Both the position numbers and the translations under genes were made by a program. A stretch of DNA of 5,474 nucleotides from an uncultured Fidelibacterota bacterium (GTDB lineage: Bacteria; Fidelibacterota; Fidelibacteria; Fidelibacterales; Fidelibacteraceae): positions 1-5,474 of the forward strand of contig CALMFL010000321.1 of the NCBI GenBank assembly GCA_937862595.1, in the 5' to 3' direction. A model generated the notes under the pieces. It did not search any database. It was not told the DNA's origin and saw only the letters and a program-made list of their open reading frames with translations. This document shows positions 1 through 5,474 of this stretch, in pieces; the stretch's first letter is position 1; each line of letters begins with the position of its first letter.

Positions 1-576
1 ACGCGGCTGGTTTCCATTTCACCGGCAACGATAAAATATGTCAGCGAGAAGTTGTACATTGACACCGAAGAGTTCAATGCTCAGCTTTACATCGAAGAAT
101 TCAGCGATCTGCAGAACATCACCGGCTTTGTCGGCGGTGCGTTTGCCGTTGTCGGTTTCGGTCCCATTGCACTTCAGCTTGAAGGCTTATTTTCAATGGA
201 GGGTTTTGCGATCGTCCCCGAAGATCCCGCCAGTGTCCTTGAAACCACGACGATCCGGACCAATTACCTGAATGCGGTAGCCCTTGGACGGTTCAACATC
301 GACCTGGCCATCGTCGAGCCCTTTGTCAGCGTTGGCGTCAACGTCGGAATTCCCCTGGGGGATTCGGTGGTCGAGGGCGAGACCATCAATCTGGAAGACT
401 TCGATTTTACGAAGCTGGGACTTGCTTTCGGTGCCGGTGTTAAGATCCTGGATATGGTGGAAGTCGAATTGCGCTATGTGCAGGGTCTGACGGATATCTA
501 TACCGCAACAACGGATGATACCGAAACGACCTTTGCGAACCTGGTGCGCCTGTCTGTCGGTCTTTATATCTTTTAA
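1..576 (+). CDS. Outer-membrane beta-barrel (porin-family) protein, 3' part
   Basis: The reading frame is open from base 1 to a TAA at 574-576 (191 residues visible). There is no convincing start inside the window; a TTG at 52 opens no recognisable signal peptide, so the true start and export signal should lie upstream. The visible protein alternates short amphipathic strands with acidic loops, for example 'GFVGGAFAVV', 'IALQLEGLFS', 'EPFVSVGVNVG', 'LGLAFGAGVKI' and 'VEVELRYVQGL', and ends in 'LVRLSVGLYIF'. A terminal aromatic residue after an alternating strand is the usual beta-signal for BAM-dependent insertion. The pattern resembles the small 8-stranded 'outer membrane protein beta-barrel domain' (PorT/OMP_b-brl_2-like) proteins common in Bacteroidota. 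Substrate or role is unknown. A strong terminator follows and a separate promoter serves the his genes, so no functional link to histidine synthesis is implied. Barrel assignment is fairly secure; the exact family is inference. Confidence 0.75.
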   Translation, partial: TRLVSISPATIKYVSEKLYIDTEEFNAQLYIEEFSDLQNITGFVGGAFAVVGFGPIALQLEGLFSMEGFAIVPEDPASVLETTTIRTNYLNAVALGRFNIDLAIVEPFVSVGVNVGIPLGDSVVEGETINLEDFDFTKLGLAFGAGVKILDMVEVELRYVQGLTDIYTATTDDTETTFANLVRLSVGLYIF

Positions 577-613
577 GCTGTCCGACACATAGCTGCCAAT
601 GAAATTCAACATG

Positions 614-647
614 GAACCCGCTGAAAAGCGGGTTCTTTCTTTTTTTT
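614..647 (+). terminator. Rho-independent terminator of the beta-barrel gene
   Basis: A perfect 9-bp stem (GAACCCGCT at 614-622 with AGCGGGTTC at 627-635) closes a GAAA tetraloop. It is followed by a T-rich tract at 636-647 with a single C interruption. It lies 37 nt after the stop codon of the upstream gene and before the his promoter, so it should isolate the his operon from upstream transcription. Confidence 0.93.
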
Positions 648-656
648 AAAATTCAG

Positions 657-688
657 TTTGACTTCCGCAATTCCGCGCCTTAAATTCA
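657..688 (+). promoter_or_regulatory. Candidate promoter of the his operon leader transcript
   Basis: TTGACT (658-663) and TAAATT (681-686) are separated by exactly 17 bp, a good sigma70-type arrangement (5/6 and 4/6 matches to TTGACA and TATAAT). The same bases also fit the Bacteroidota primary-sigma pattern: TTTG at 657-660, a 20-bp gap, then TAAATTCA (681-688) against TAnnTTTG. A start site near 693-695 would give a 5' UTR of about 20 nt before the leader ATG. It sits just after the upstream terminator and before the leader peptide, where a promoter for an attenuated operon is expected. It is predicted from motif and position only. Confidence 0.65.
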
Positions 689-712
689 AGTTATTGAAAC
701 CGTGAGTAAACC

Positions 713-757
713 ATGAAACATCAGCTGCACATCGTTCATCATCATACTGCTCCATAG
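713..757 (+). CDS. hisL: Histidine-rich his operon leader peptide
   Basis: ATG at 713 to TAG at 755-757 encodes 14 residues, MKHQLHIVHHHTAP, with His at positions 3, 6, 9, 10 and 11. Three consecutive CAT codons lie at 737-745. It occupies the place and has the composition of the enterobacterial HisL peptide (which has seven consecutive His), directly before an intrinsic terminator and hisG. Its job should be to sense charged His-tRNA through ribosome stalling; the peptide itself probably has no function. The ribosome-binding site is weak: GTGAG at 702-706 is the only purine-rich candidate, which would not be surprising in Bacteroidota, where Shine-Dalgarno sites are often poor. The symbol is by analogy; sequence identity to E. 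coli HisL is limited to the His-rich character. Confidence 0.88.
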   Translation: MKHQLHIVHHHTAP

Positions 758-782
758 GGAGCCGGGGTTTACACGATGTCAG
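725..782 (+). promoter_or_regulatory. Attenuator protector (anti-antiterminator) stems
   Basis: Two nested pairings can be drawn. The outer stem joins 725-735 to 773-782, with C728 bulged and 10 base pairs (CTG/CAG plus ACATCGT/ACGATGT), and encloses the three CAT codons. The inner hairpin is GCTCC (749-753) with GGAGC (758-762) around an ATAG loop that contains most of the leader stop codon. Together they tie up the antiterminator strand 757-768 while leaving the downstream terminator free to fold. By analogy with the E. coli his leader, this is the state expected when the leader is not translated. The pairs are read from sequence; folding is not computed. Confidence 0.7.
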
Positions 783-803
783 TATAAATTTATCCCGATT
801 CCC
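757..803 (+). promoter_or_regulatory. Antiterminator pairing of the his attenuator
   Basis: Strand 757-768 (GGGAGCCGGGGT) can pair with 792-803 (ATCCCGATTCCC). Eleven of twelve positions pair (nine Watson-Crick, two G-U), with one C-A mismatch at 762/798. The 3' strand contains the whole 5' arm of the terminator stem (792-799), so the two structures exclude each other. The 5' strand begins at the last base of the leader stop codon. A ribosome stalled on the CAT codons at 737-745 would leave it free, while one waiting at the TAG would cover it. This is the geometry of classical ribosome-mediated attenuation. Confidence 0.78.
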
Positions 804-825
804 TTAATGGATCGGGATTTTTTTT
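792..825 (+). terminator. Intrinsic terminator of the his attenuator
   Basis: A perfect 8-bp stem (ATCCCGAT at 792-799 with ATCGGGAT at 811-818), extendable inward by T800-G810 and C801-G809, is followed by an unbroken run of T to 825. It ends 25 nt before the hisG start codon, so in the terminated state transcription should stop before the structural genes. Its 5' arm is shared with the antiterminator pairing. Confidence 0.92.
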
Positions 826-850
826 AGCCATAACAAAACCGGGGAAACAG

Positions 851-1705
851 ATGATAACATTAGCGATCCAGAAAAAAGGCAGGCTTGCCGAAAAAAGCCT
901 CGAACTTCTTGAACATTGCGGCATTCGCCTGAAAAACGGGAGCAGGGACAAGCTGAAGGCCGCCTCGGTGAATTTCCCGCTTGACCTGCTTTTCCTCCGC
1001 GATGACGATATCCCGCGCTGCGTTGAGGACGGCATTGCCGATATCGGGATCGTCGGCGACAATGTCGTTCTGGAGACCCGCGCATCGGTGGAACGGGTGC
1101 TTCCTCTGGGCTTCGGGAAATGCCGCCTGTCCGTTGCCGTGCCGAAGCAGGTCCCGTATGCGGACATCCGCTCCCTGGAAGGCAAGCGCATCGCAACATC
1201 CTACAGCAATATTTTACAGGATTACCTGGACAAAACGGGCGTTCGGGCGGACATCCACCCCATTTCGGGGTCGGTGGAGATCGCGCCCGGGATCAACATG
1301 GCCGATGCGATCTTCGATATCGTCAGTACGGGAAGCACCCTGATCAGCAACGGACTGAAGGAAGTTGAAACGATCCTGGAGTCGGAAGCCGCCATTTACA
1401 GGCACAGGGGTCTCGGTCCCGAAAAACTCGCCGTGATCGACAAGTTATGTTTCCGGATACAATCCGTGAACACGGCAAAAGATTATAAGTACATTCTTTT
1501 AAATGTCCCGAATGAAAAACTCGATGAGATATGCCGCATCCTGCCCGGGATGAAAAGTCCCACCATCATGCCCCTGGGTGACGCAGGCTGGAGTTCGGTG
1601 CATTCGGTGATCAAGGAGGATACCTTCTGGGAGATCATCGAGCAGCTGAAGGCCGCCGGAGCGCAGGGACTGCTGGTGACCGATATTGAAAAAATGATCT
1701 TGTGA
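851..1705 (+). CDS. hisG: ATP phosphoribosyltransferase, long form
   Basis: This cytoplasmic enzyme catalyses the first step of histidine synthesis, condensing ATP with PRPP to phosphoribosyl-ATP. The 284-residue protein starts MITLAIQKKGRL, the usual N-terminus, with GGGGA at 841-845 as ribosome-binding site. Visible landmarks are the 'LRDDDIPRCVEDGIADIGIVG' region (about 49-69), 'ATSYSN' (115-120), 'GSVEIAPG' (140-147) and the PRPP-binding loop 'DIVSTGSTLISNGL' (156-169). Residues after about 205 form the extra C-terminal regulatory domain of the long form, ending 'GLLVTDIEKMIL' and including 'PGMKSPTIMPL' (232-242). Long-form HisG works as a homohexamer without HisZ and is normally feedback-inhibited by histidine, which would add enzyme-level control to the attenuator upstream. 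It is the first structural gene; hisD follows after 7 nt. Nothing looks truncated. Confidence 0.97.
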   Translation: MITLAIQKKGRLAEKSLELLEHCGIRLKNGSRDKLKAASVNFPLDLLFLRDDDIPRCVEDGIADIGIVGDNVVLETRASVERVLPLGFGKCRLSVAVPKQVPYADIRSLEGKRIATSYSNILQDYLDKTGVRADIHPISGSVEIAPGINMADAIFDIVSTGSTLISNGLKEVETILESEAAIYRHRGLGPEKLAVIDKLCFRIQSVNTAKDYKYILLNVPNEKLDEICRILPGMKSPTIMPLGDAGWSSVHSVIKEDTFWEIIEQLKAAGAQGLLVTDIEKMIL

Positions 1706-1712
1706 GGACAGT

Positions 1713-3002
1713 ATGAAATTCTATTCAAATCCCGCCCGCACGCTCTGGGACGATATTTCCCGGCGGCCCCGAATGTCCCGGGACGATCTGTTCCCCCGGG
1801 TCCGGAGCATTCTCGATGCGGTGAAGCGTGAGGGCGACGAAGCCCTGATCCGTTTGACCGGCGAGCTTGACGGTGTCGCGCTTTCTTCCGTCGTATGCCG
1901 AGAGAAGGAGTTTGAAGATGCTGCCGTAAACGTCTCCCTTCAGCTGAAAGGCGACATCCGCCTGGCGATCGCAAATGTCCGCGCCTTCCACCATGCTCAG
2001 AAAGAAGAGATCCGGGTCGTGGAAACGCAAAAGGGAGTCCGCTGCTGGCGCGAGGCCAGAGCGATCGAAAAGGTCGGATTGTATGTGCCCGGAGGAACCG
2101 CCCCCCTGTTTTCCAGCGTTGTGATGCTGGCGGTGCCGGCCGTACTGGCAGGATGTTCGGAGATCGTGCTGTGTTCGCCTCCGCAAAAGGACGGCAGCCT
2201 GCACCCCGCAATATTATGGACTGCCAGAGAGATCGGCGTGACGACCGTCTGCAAGATCGGGGGAGCGCAGGCGATCGCCGCGATGGCCTACGGAACCGCC
2301 TCGGTCCCGGCCGTATACAAGATCCTCGGACCGGGCAACCAGTACGTGACGGCCGCAAAACTTCTGGTGTCGACCGAAGAGGTCGCGATCGATATGCCGG
2401 CCGGTCCCTCCGAAGTGCTGGTGATCGCCGACGGTAAGGCAGACCCCGAATTTATCGCCTCGGACCTGCTTTCGCAGGCCGAACACGGGACGGACAGCCA
2501 GGTCCTTCTGGTAACGGATGATCCGCGGCTTCCCGAACGCGTCCATGCCGAAATACGCAGACAGCTTCCCCTGCTCGGCCGGGCGGATATCGCCGAGGCA
2601 GCTCTTGAGAACAGCAAGCTGCTGGTGCTGAAAAACCTCGATGAATGCATGGAGTTCTCAAATCATTACGCCCCCGAACATCTGATCCTTCATACGGAGA
2701 ATGCGGACAAACTTTCGAAAAAGGTCGTCAATGCGGGTTCGGTCTTTCTCGGGGAATACACGCCGGAATCCGCCGGCGATTACGCCTCCGGGACCAACCA
2801 TACCCTGCCCACGGCCGCATTCGCCCGCAACTACAGCGGCGTGTCCCTGGACAGTTACCTGAAAAAGGTGACATTTCAGACAATTTCGCCGAAAGGACTG
2901 AGCCTGATCGGTCCGGCCATTGAGCATATGGCAGCCGCCGAGGGACTTGACGCCCATAAACTGGCTGTAACGAAACGTTTAAACAAGATCGGAAAACGCT
3001 AA
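1713..3002 (+). CDS. hisD: Histidinol dehydrogenase
   Basis: This zinc enzyme performs the last two steps, oxidising L-histidinol via histidinal to L-histidine with two NAD+. The length of 429 residues is normal. The expected residues are all present, shifted by four from E. coli numbering: zinc ligands Gln255 and His258 (in 'SQAEHG'), Asp356 (in 'PESAGDYASG') and His415 (in 'GLDAH'), and the catalytic pair Glu322-His323 (in 'APEHL'). 'VGLYVPGGTAPLFS' (121-134) and 'GPGNQYVTAAK' (206-216) are conserved family segments, the latter near the NAD+ site. The start ATG is preceded by GAGGA (1704-1708), which overlaps the hisG stop codon, so translation is probably coupled. The gene ends one base before hisC. 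It appears complete and functional. Confidence 0.98.
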   Translation: MKFYSNPARTLWDDISRRPRMSRDDLFPRVRSILDAVKREGDEALIRLTGELDGVALSSVVCREKEFEDAAVNVSLQLKGDIRLAIANVRAFHHAQKEEIRVVETQKGVRCWREARAIEKVGLYVPGGTAPLFSSVVMLAVPAVLAGCSEIVLCSPPQKDGSLHPAILWTAREIGVTTVCKIGGAQAIAAMAYGTASVPAVYKILGPGNQYVTAAKLLVSTEEVAIDMPAGPSEVLVIADGKADPEFIASDLLSQAEHGTDSQVLLVTDDPRLPERVHAEIRRQLPLLGRADIAEAALENSKLLVLKNLDECMEFSNHYAPEHLILHTENADKLSKKVVNAGSVFLGEYTPESAGDYASGTNHTLPTAAFARNYSGVSLDSYLKKVTFQTISPKGLSLIGPAIEHMAAAEGLDAHKLAVTKRLNKIGKR

Positions 3003-3003
3003 C

Positions 3004-4074
3004 ATGAAAGTACCTCTTTCCTCGCTAGTCAGGGAAAATATCAGGAAAATGGAAAAATACGCGTCTGCCCGCGATGATTTCAGCGGACCGGCCCGGATCT
3101 TTTTGGATGCGAACGAGAATGCCTTCGGTTCGCCATCGGACCACACCCTGAACCGTTATCCCGACCCGCTTCAAAAACAGCTTCGGAAACGGATCGCCGA
3201 TTATAAGCAGCTGGAGGATCCCGAGACCGTATTCCTCGGCAACGGCAGCGATGAAGCGATCGATCTGCTGATGCGGGCCTTTTGCGTTCCCGGTACGGAC
3301 AAACTGATGATCATGTCGCCGACCTACGGCATGTATTCGGTGTGTGCGCATATCAACGACGTCCGCATCCTGGATGTGCCCCTGAAAAAGGATTTTTCCC
3401 TGGATACGGAAGGGGTGATCGAGACGGCTCAAAAAGAAAAACCCAAGCTGATCTTCATCTGTTCGCCCAACAACCCGAGCGGAAATGTCTATGCCCCCGG
3501 CGATATTGAAAAGATCCTGAACGCAACCGACAGCCTGGTCATGATCGACGAAGCCTACATTGATTTTTCCGAAGCCCGCTCCTGGATAGGACGGATCAAT
3601 GAATTCCCCAATCTTGTCGTCATTCAGACCTTTTCGAAGGCCTGGGGGATGGCCGGCGTCCGGCTGGGAATGGCCTTTTCGAACAAAGAGCTCGTTTCCG
3701 TCCTGAACAAGATCAAATATCCCTACAATATCAATGATGTGACCGCCCGGATCGTTCTGGAAACGCTCAGATCTCCCGGCAGAAAGGAAGAGATGGTGCG
3801 GAAGATCAAGGAAGAGCGGCGCTATCTGATGGAGACAATGATCGGGATCCCGCTTGTAAAGGAAGTCTTCCCCTCCGAAGCGAATTTCTTTCTGGCCCGT
3901 TTCGAGGATCCCGACAGGGTATACCGCTACCTGAGCGGGGAGGGCATCATCGTGAGGAACCGTTCCGGACAGCTGCACTGCGAAGGCTGCCTCCGCATCA
4001 CGGTCGGCACGCACGAAGAAAATACGCTGCTCTGCGAAGCCTTGAACCATTATCGCGAAAGGGAAGACGCATGA
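3004..4074 (+). CDS. hisC: Histidinol-phosphate aminotransferase
   Basis: This PLP-dependent class I/II aminotransferase converts imidazole acetol phosphate and glutamate to L-histidinol phosphate and 2-oxoglutarate. The protein has 356 residues, normal for the family. Landmarks are 'FLDANEN' (33-39), 'RYPDP' (51-55), 'GNGSDEAIDLL' (79-89, PLP phosphate cup), 'SPNNPSG' (154-160), 'DEAY' (182-185), the Schiff-base lysine Lys212 in 'TFSKAWG', Arg220 in 'GVRLGMA', and 'RITVGT' (331-336), whose Arg331 should bind substrate carboxylate/phosphate. The N-terminal 'LVRENI...YASARDDFSG' resembles Bacteroidota HisC. The start lies one base after the hisD stop with only a weak GGAAAA (2991-2996) ahead of it, so it probably depends on re-initiation. 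The stop overlaps the hisB start as ATGA. Possible activity on other aromatic or imidazole substrates cannot be judged here, but the operon settles the main role. Confidence 0.97.
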   Translation: MKVPLSSLVRENIRKMEKYASARDDFSGPARIFLDANENAFGSPSDHTLNRYPDPLQKQLRKRIADYKQLEDPETVFLGNGSDEAIDLLMRAFCVPGTDKLMIMSPTYGMYSVCAHINDVRILDVPLKKDFSLDTEGVIETAQKEKPKLIFICSPNNPSGNVYAPGDIEKILNATDSLVMIDEAYIDFSEARSWIGRINEFPNLVVIQTFSKAWGMAGVRLGMAFSNKELVSVLNKIKYPYNINDVTARIVLETLRSPGRKEEMVRKIKEERRYLMETMIGIPLVKEVFPSEANFFLARFEDPDRVYRYLSGEGIIVRNRSGQLHCEGCLRITVGTHEENTLLCEALNHYREREDA

Positions 4075-5153
4075 AACGAGCCTTATTTATCGACCGGGAC
4101 GGCACGATCATCAGGGAAACGCAGGACGAACGTATCGATACCTTTGAAAAATTACGCTTCCTTCCCGGGGTGATCACTGTTTTAGCTGAAATAGCTAAAC
4201 GAACTGATTATGAACTTGTTATGGTGAGCAACCAGGACGGCCTCGGGCGTCCGGATTTCCCCGAAGAACGATTTTGGGGACCGCACAACGCGATGCTCGA
4301 ACTGCTCGGGAACGAGGGAATACGCTTCTCCGAGATCCTCATCGACCGTCACTATGAAGAAGAGAACGCAGCGACCCGGAAACCGAATACCGGATTGCTG
4401 ACGCAGTACATGGACGGGAAGTATGATCTCGCGCGTTCCTACGTTATCGGCGACCGCAGCACCGACATGCTGCTGGCAAAGAACCTCGGAGCCAAGGGTA
4501 TCTTCATCGGCGGGGAAAATCCCGACGCGGACCTTTGCGCCGCGTCATGGAACGAAATCCGCGATCACCTTCTCAGTGTGCACCGGACCGCATCCGTCAG
4601 CAGAAAAACGCGCGAGACGGACATTCGCATCGAGATCGATCTGGACGGCCGCGGAAACTCCGACATTTCAACCGGGATCGGTTTTTTCGACCATATGCTG
4701 GAACTGTTCTCAAAGCATGCGGAGATCGATTGCATGATCCGGACCGTTGGCGACCTGAAGGTGGACGAACATCACAGCATTGAAGATACCGCGCTTGTCC
4801 TCGGGGAAGCCCTCCGGACAGCCCTGGGAGACAAACGCGGCATAGAGCGCTACGGATTTATGCTGCCCATGGATGAGGCGCGCGCCGAAGTGGCGCTGGA
4901 CCTTTCCGGCCGGCCCTTCTTTGAATGGGATGTCAAACTGCATAAGGACTACATCGGCGATATGCCCGCGGACATGTTTTGGCATTTTTTCAAGTCCCTC
5001 AGCGACGAACTTCGCTGCACGCTGCATATCAGGGCAAAGGGCAAGAACGACCACCATGTCATGGAAGGCGTATTCAAAGCCTTTGCCCGCACCCTGAAGC
5101 AGGCGAAAAAGGTCACGTCGAACGAACTCCCCTCCACGAAAGGGATCCTTTGA
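4071..5153 (+). CDS. hisB: Bifunctional histidinol-phosphatase / imidazoleglycerol-phosphate dehydratase
   Basis: A fusion of two enzymes in 360 residues. Residues 1 to about 165 are a HAD-type phosphatase that dephosphorylates histidinol phosphate: nucleophile Asp8 and acid/base Asp10 in 'DRDGT', motif II 'SNQDG' (53-57), motif III Lys104 in 'RKPNTG', and motif IV 'GDRSTD' (127-132). Residues from about 172 form the manganese-dependent dehydratase that turns IGP into imidazole acetol phosphate: 'GFFDHML' (204-210), 'DEHHSIEDT' (232-240), and 'GKNDHHVMEGVFKAF' (324-338), with the typical end 'LPSTKGIL'. Unlike E. coli HisB, the stretch before motif III ('RHYEEENAAT', 93-102) has none of the zinc-binding cysteines. 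The start overlaps the hisC stop by four bases, with GGGAAG (4061-4066) as ribosome-binding site; the stop overlaps the hisH start. Both active sites appear intact. Confidence 0.97.
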   Translation: MKRALFIDRDGTIIRETQDERIDTFEKLRFLPGVITVLAEIAKRTDYELVMVSNQDGLGRPDFPEERFWGPHNAMLELLGNEGIRFSEILIDRHYEEENAATRKPNTGLLTQYMDGKYDLARSYVIGDRSTDMLLAKNLGAKGIFIGGENPDADLCAASWNEIRDHLLSVHRTASVSRKTRETDIRIEIDLDGRGNSDISTGIGFFDHMLELFSKHAEIDCMIRTVGDLKVDEHHSIEDTALVLGEALRTALGDKRGIERYGFMLPMDEARAEVALDLSGRPFFEWDVKLHKDYIGDMPADMFWHFFKSLSDELRCTLHIRAKGKNDHHVMEGVFKAFARTLKQAKKVTSNELPSTKGIL

Positions 5154-5474
5154 TGGCGGTAGCGGTCCTGAAATACAACGCCGGGAACATCCGCTCGGTC
5201 ACGATCGCCCTGGAACGCCTCGGCGTTACGGGCACGGTCACGGATGACCCCGAAACGATCCGCAAGGCGGAAAAGGTTATTTTCCCCGGTGTCGGCGAAG
5301 CCTCCTCGGCGATGGCGTACCTGAAGTCCCGCGGTCTGGATGCTTTGATCCGCTCCCTGGAACAGCCGGTTCTGGGGATCTGCCTCGGCCTGCAGCTGAT
5401 GTGCCGTCATTCGGAAGAAGGGGATACCGATTGTCTCGGTATTTTCGATACCGACGTCACGCTTTTTCCGGCGG
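5153..5474 (+). CDS. hisH: Imidazole glycerol phosphate synthase, glutamine amidotransferase subunit, 5' part
   Basis: The ATG at 5153-5155 overlaps the hisB stop (TGATG), with AGGGA at 5141-5145 as ribosome-binding site. The frame stays open to the window end, giving 107 of the roughly 200 residues expected. The protein begins MAVAVLKYNAGNIRSV and shows the class I glutamine amidotransferase features: oxyanion-strand motif 'PGVG' (45-48) and nucleophile Cys77 in 'GICLGLQL'. The catalytic His and Glu lie beyond the window. HisH hydrolyses glutamine and channels ammonia to HisF, which makes IGP and AICAR from PRFAR. 'MCRHSEEGDTDCLGIF' (83-98) resembles Bacteroidota HisH. hisA and hisF are the likely next genes but are not visible. 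Confidence 0.96.
   Translation, partial: MAVAVLKYNAGNIRSVTIALERLGVTGTVTDDPETIRKAEKVIFPGVGEASSAMAYLKSRGLDALIRSLEQPVLGICLGLQLMCRHSEEGDTDCLGIFDTDVTLFPA

Noticed and set aside
38..271. A plus-strand ATG frame of 77 codons overlapping the beta-barrel gene
   Set aside because: It is out of frame with the continuous barrel-encoding frame, has a low-complexity Ser/Pro-rich product and no family resemblance.
602..688. AAATTCA repeated at 602-608, 649-655 and 682-688 as possible operator sites
   Set aside because: The heptamer is AT-rich and short, spacing is irregular, one copy is next to the terminator T-tract and another is part of the -10 region; chance is the simpler reading.
577..850. T-box or other tRNA/metabolite riboswitch controlling hisG
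   Set aside because: I see no T-box core sequence before the terminator and no long structured leader; the short His-rich ORF with overlapping antiterminator explains the region better.
1..850. The beta-barrel gene as first gene of the his operon
   Set aside because: A strong terminator (614-647) and a separate candidate promoter lie between them, and the gene has no plausible role in histidine synthesis.
2977..2984. GTTTAAAC palindrome near the end of hisD
   Set aside because: It is an isolated 8-bp palindrome within coding sequence with no other regulatory context.
3025..4050. A 341-codon open frame on the minus strand opposite hisC, and similar minus-strand frames opposite hisG, hisD, hisB and the beta-barrel gene
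   Set aside because: Each lies antisense to a gene with intact family motifs, has no recognisable protein features, and is explained by the GC-ending codon usage of the plus-strand gene, which depletes stops on the other strand.

Overview
The window is the 5' end of a histidine biosynthesis operon on the plus strand, preceded by the tail of an unrelated outer-membrane protein gene. The organism looks like a GC-rich member of Bacteroidota or a close relative (Balneolota/Rhodothermota-like). This rests on recalled family resemblance, not a search. The gene order is hisG-hisD-hisC-hisB-hisH, HisG is the long form, HisB is a phosphatase-dehydratase fusion, HisH carries a 'KYNAGNIRSV' start and an 'MCRHSEEGDTDCLGIF' stretch, and the upstream gene is a small 'porin-family' beta-barrel typical of the phylum.

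Layout. Bases 1-576 hold the 3' part of the beta-barrel gene (5' end outside the window), closed by a strong rho-independent terminator at 614-647. Bases 577-850 are non-coding apart from a 14-codon leader ORF, and most of the stretch can be explained. It contains a promoter (about 657-688), the leader peptide MKHQLHIVHHHTAP (713-757, 5 His in 14 residues), and a set of alternative RNA pairings ending in an intrinsic terminator (792-825) just before hisG. From 851 to the window end the five his genes are packed almost without gaps: 7 nt, 1 nt, a 4-nt ATGA overlap and a 1-nt TGATG overlap. hisH is cut off by the window end. hisA, hisF and hisI/hisE probably follow but are not visible.

How it works together. 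HisG starts the pathway from ATP and PRPP. HisH (with HisF) makes IGP and AICAR. HisB does the IGP dehydration and the histidinol-phosphate dephosphorylation, HisC the transamination between them, and HisD the last two oxidations to histidine. The leader region reads as a classical ribosome-mediated histidine attenuator. When charged His-tRNA is scarce, the ribosome should stall on the CAT codons and free strand 757-768 to pair with 792-803, which prevents the terminator. When histidine is plentiful the ribosome reaches the TAG, masks 757-768, and the terminator forms. The base pairings are seen directly in the sequence; the regulatory behaviour is inferred from the enterobacterial his paradigm.

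The most interesting part is this attenuator, because it lies in an apparently Bacteroidota-type operon rather than an enterobacterial one. The HisB phosphatase domain also lacks the zinc-loop cysteines of the E. coli enzyme.
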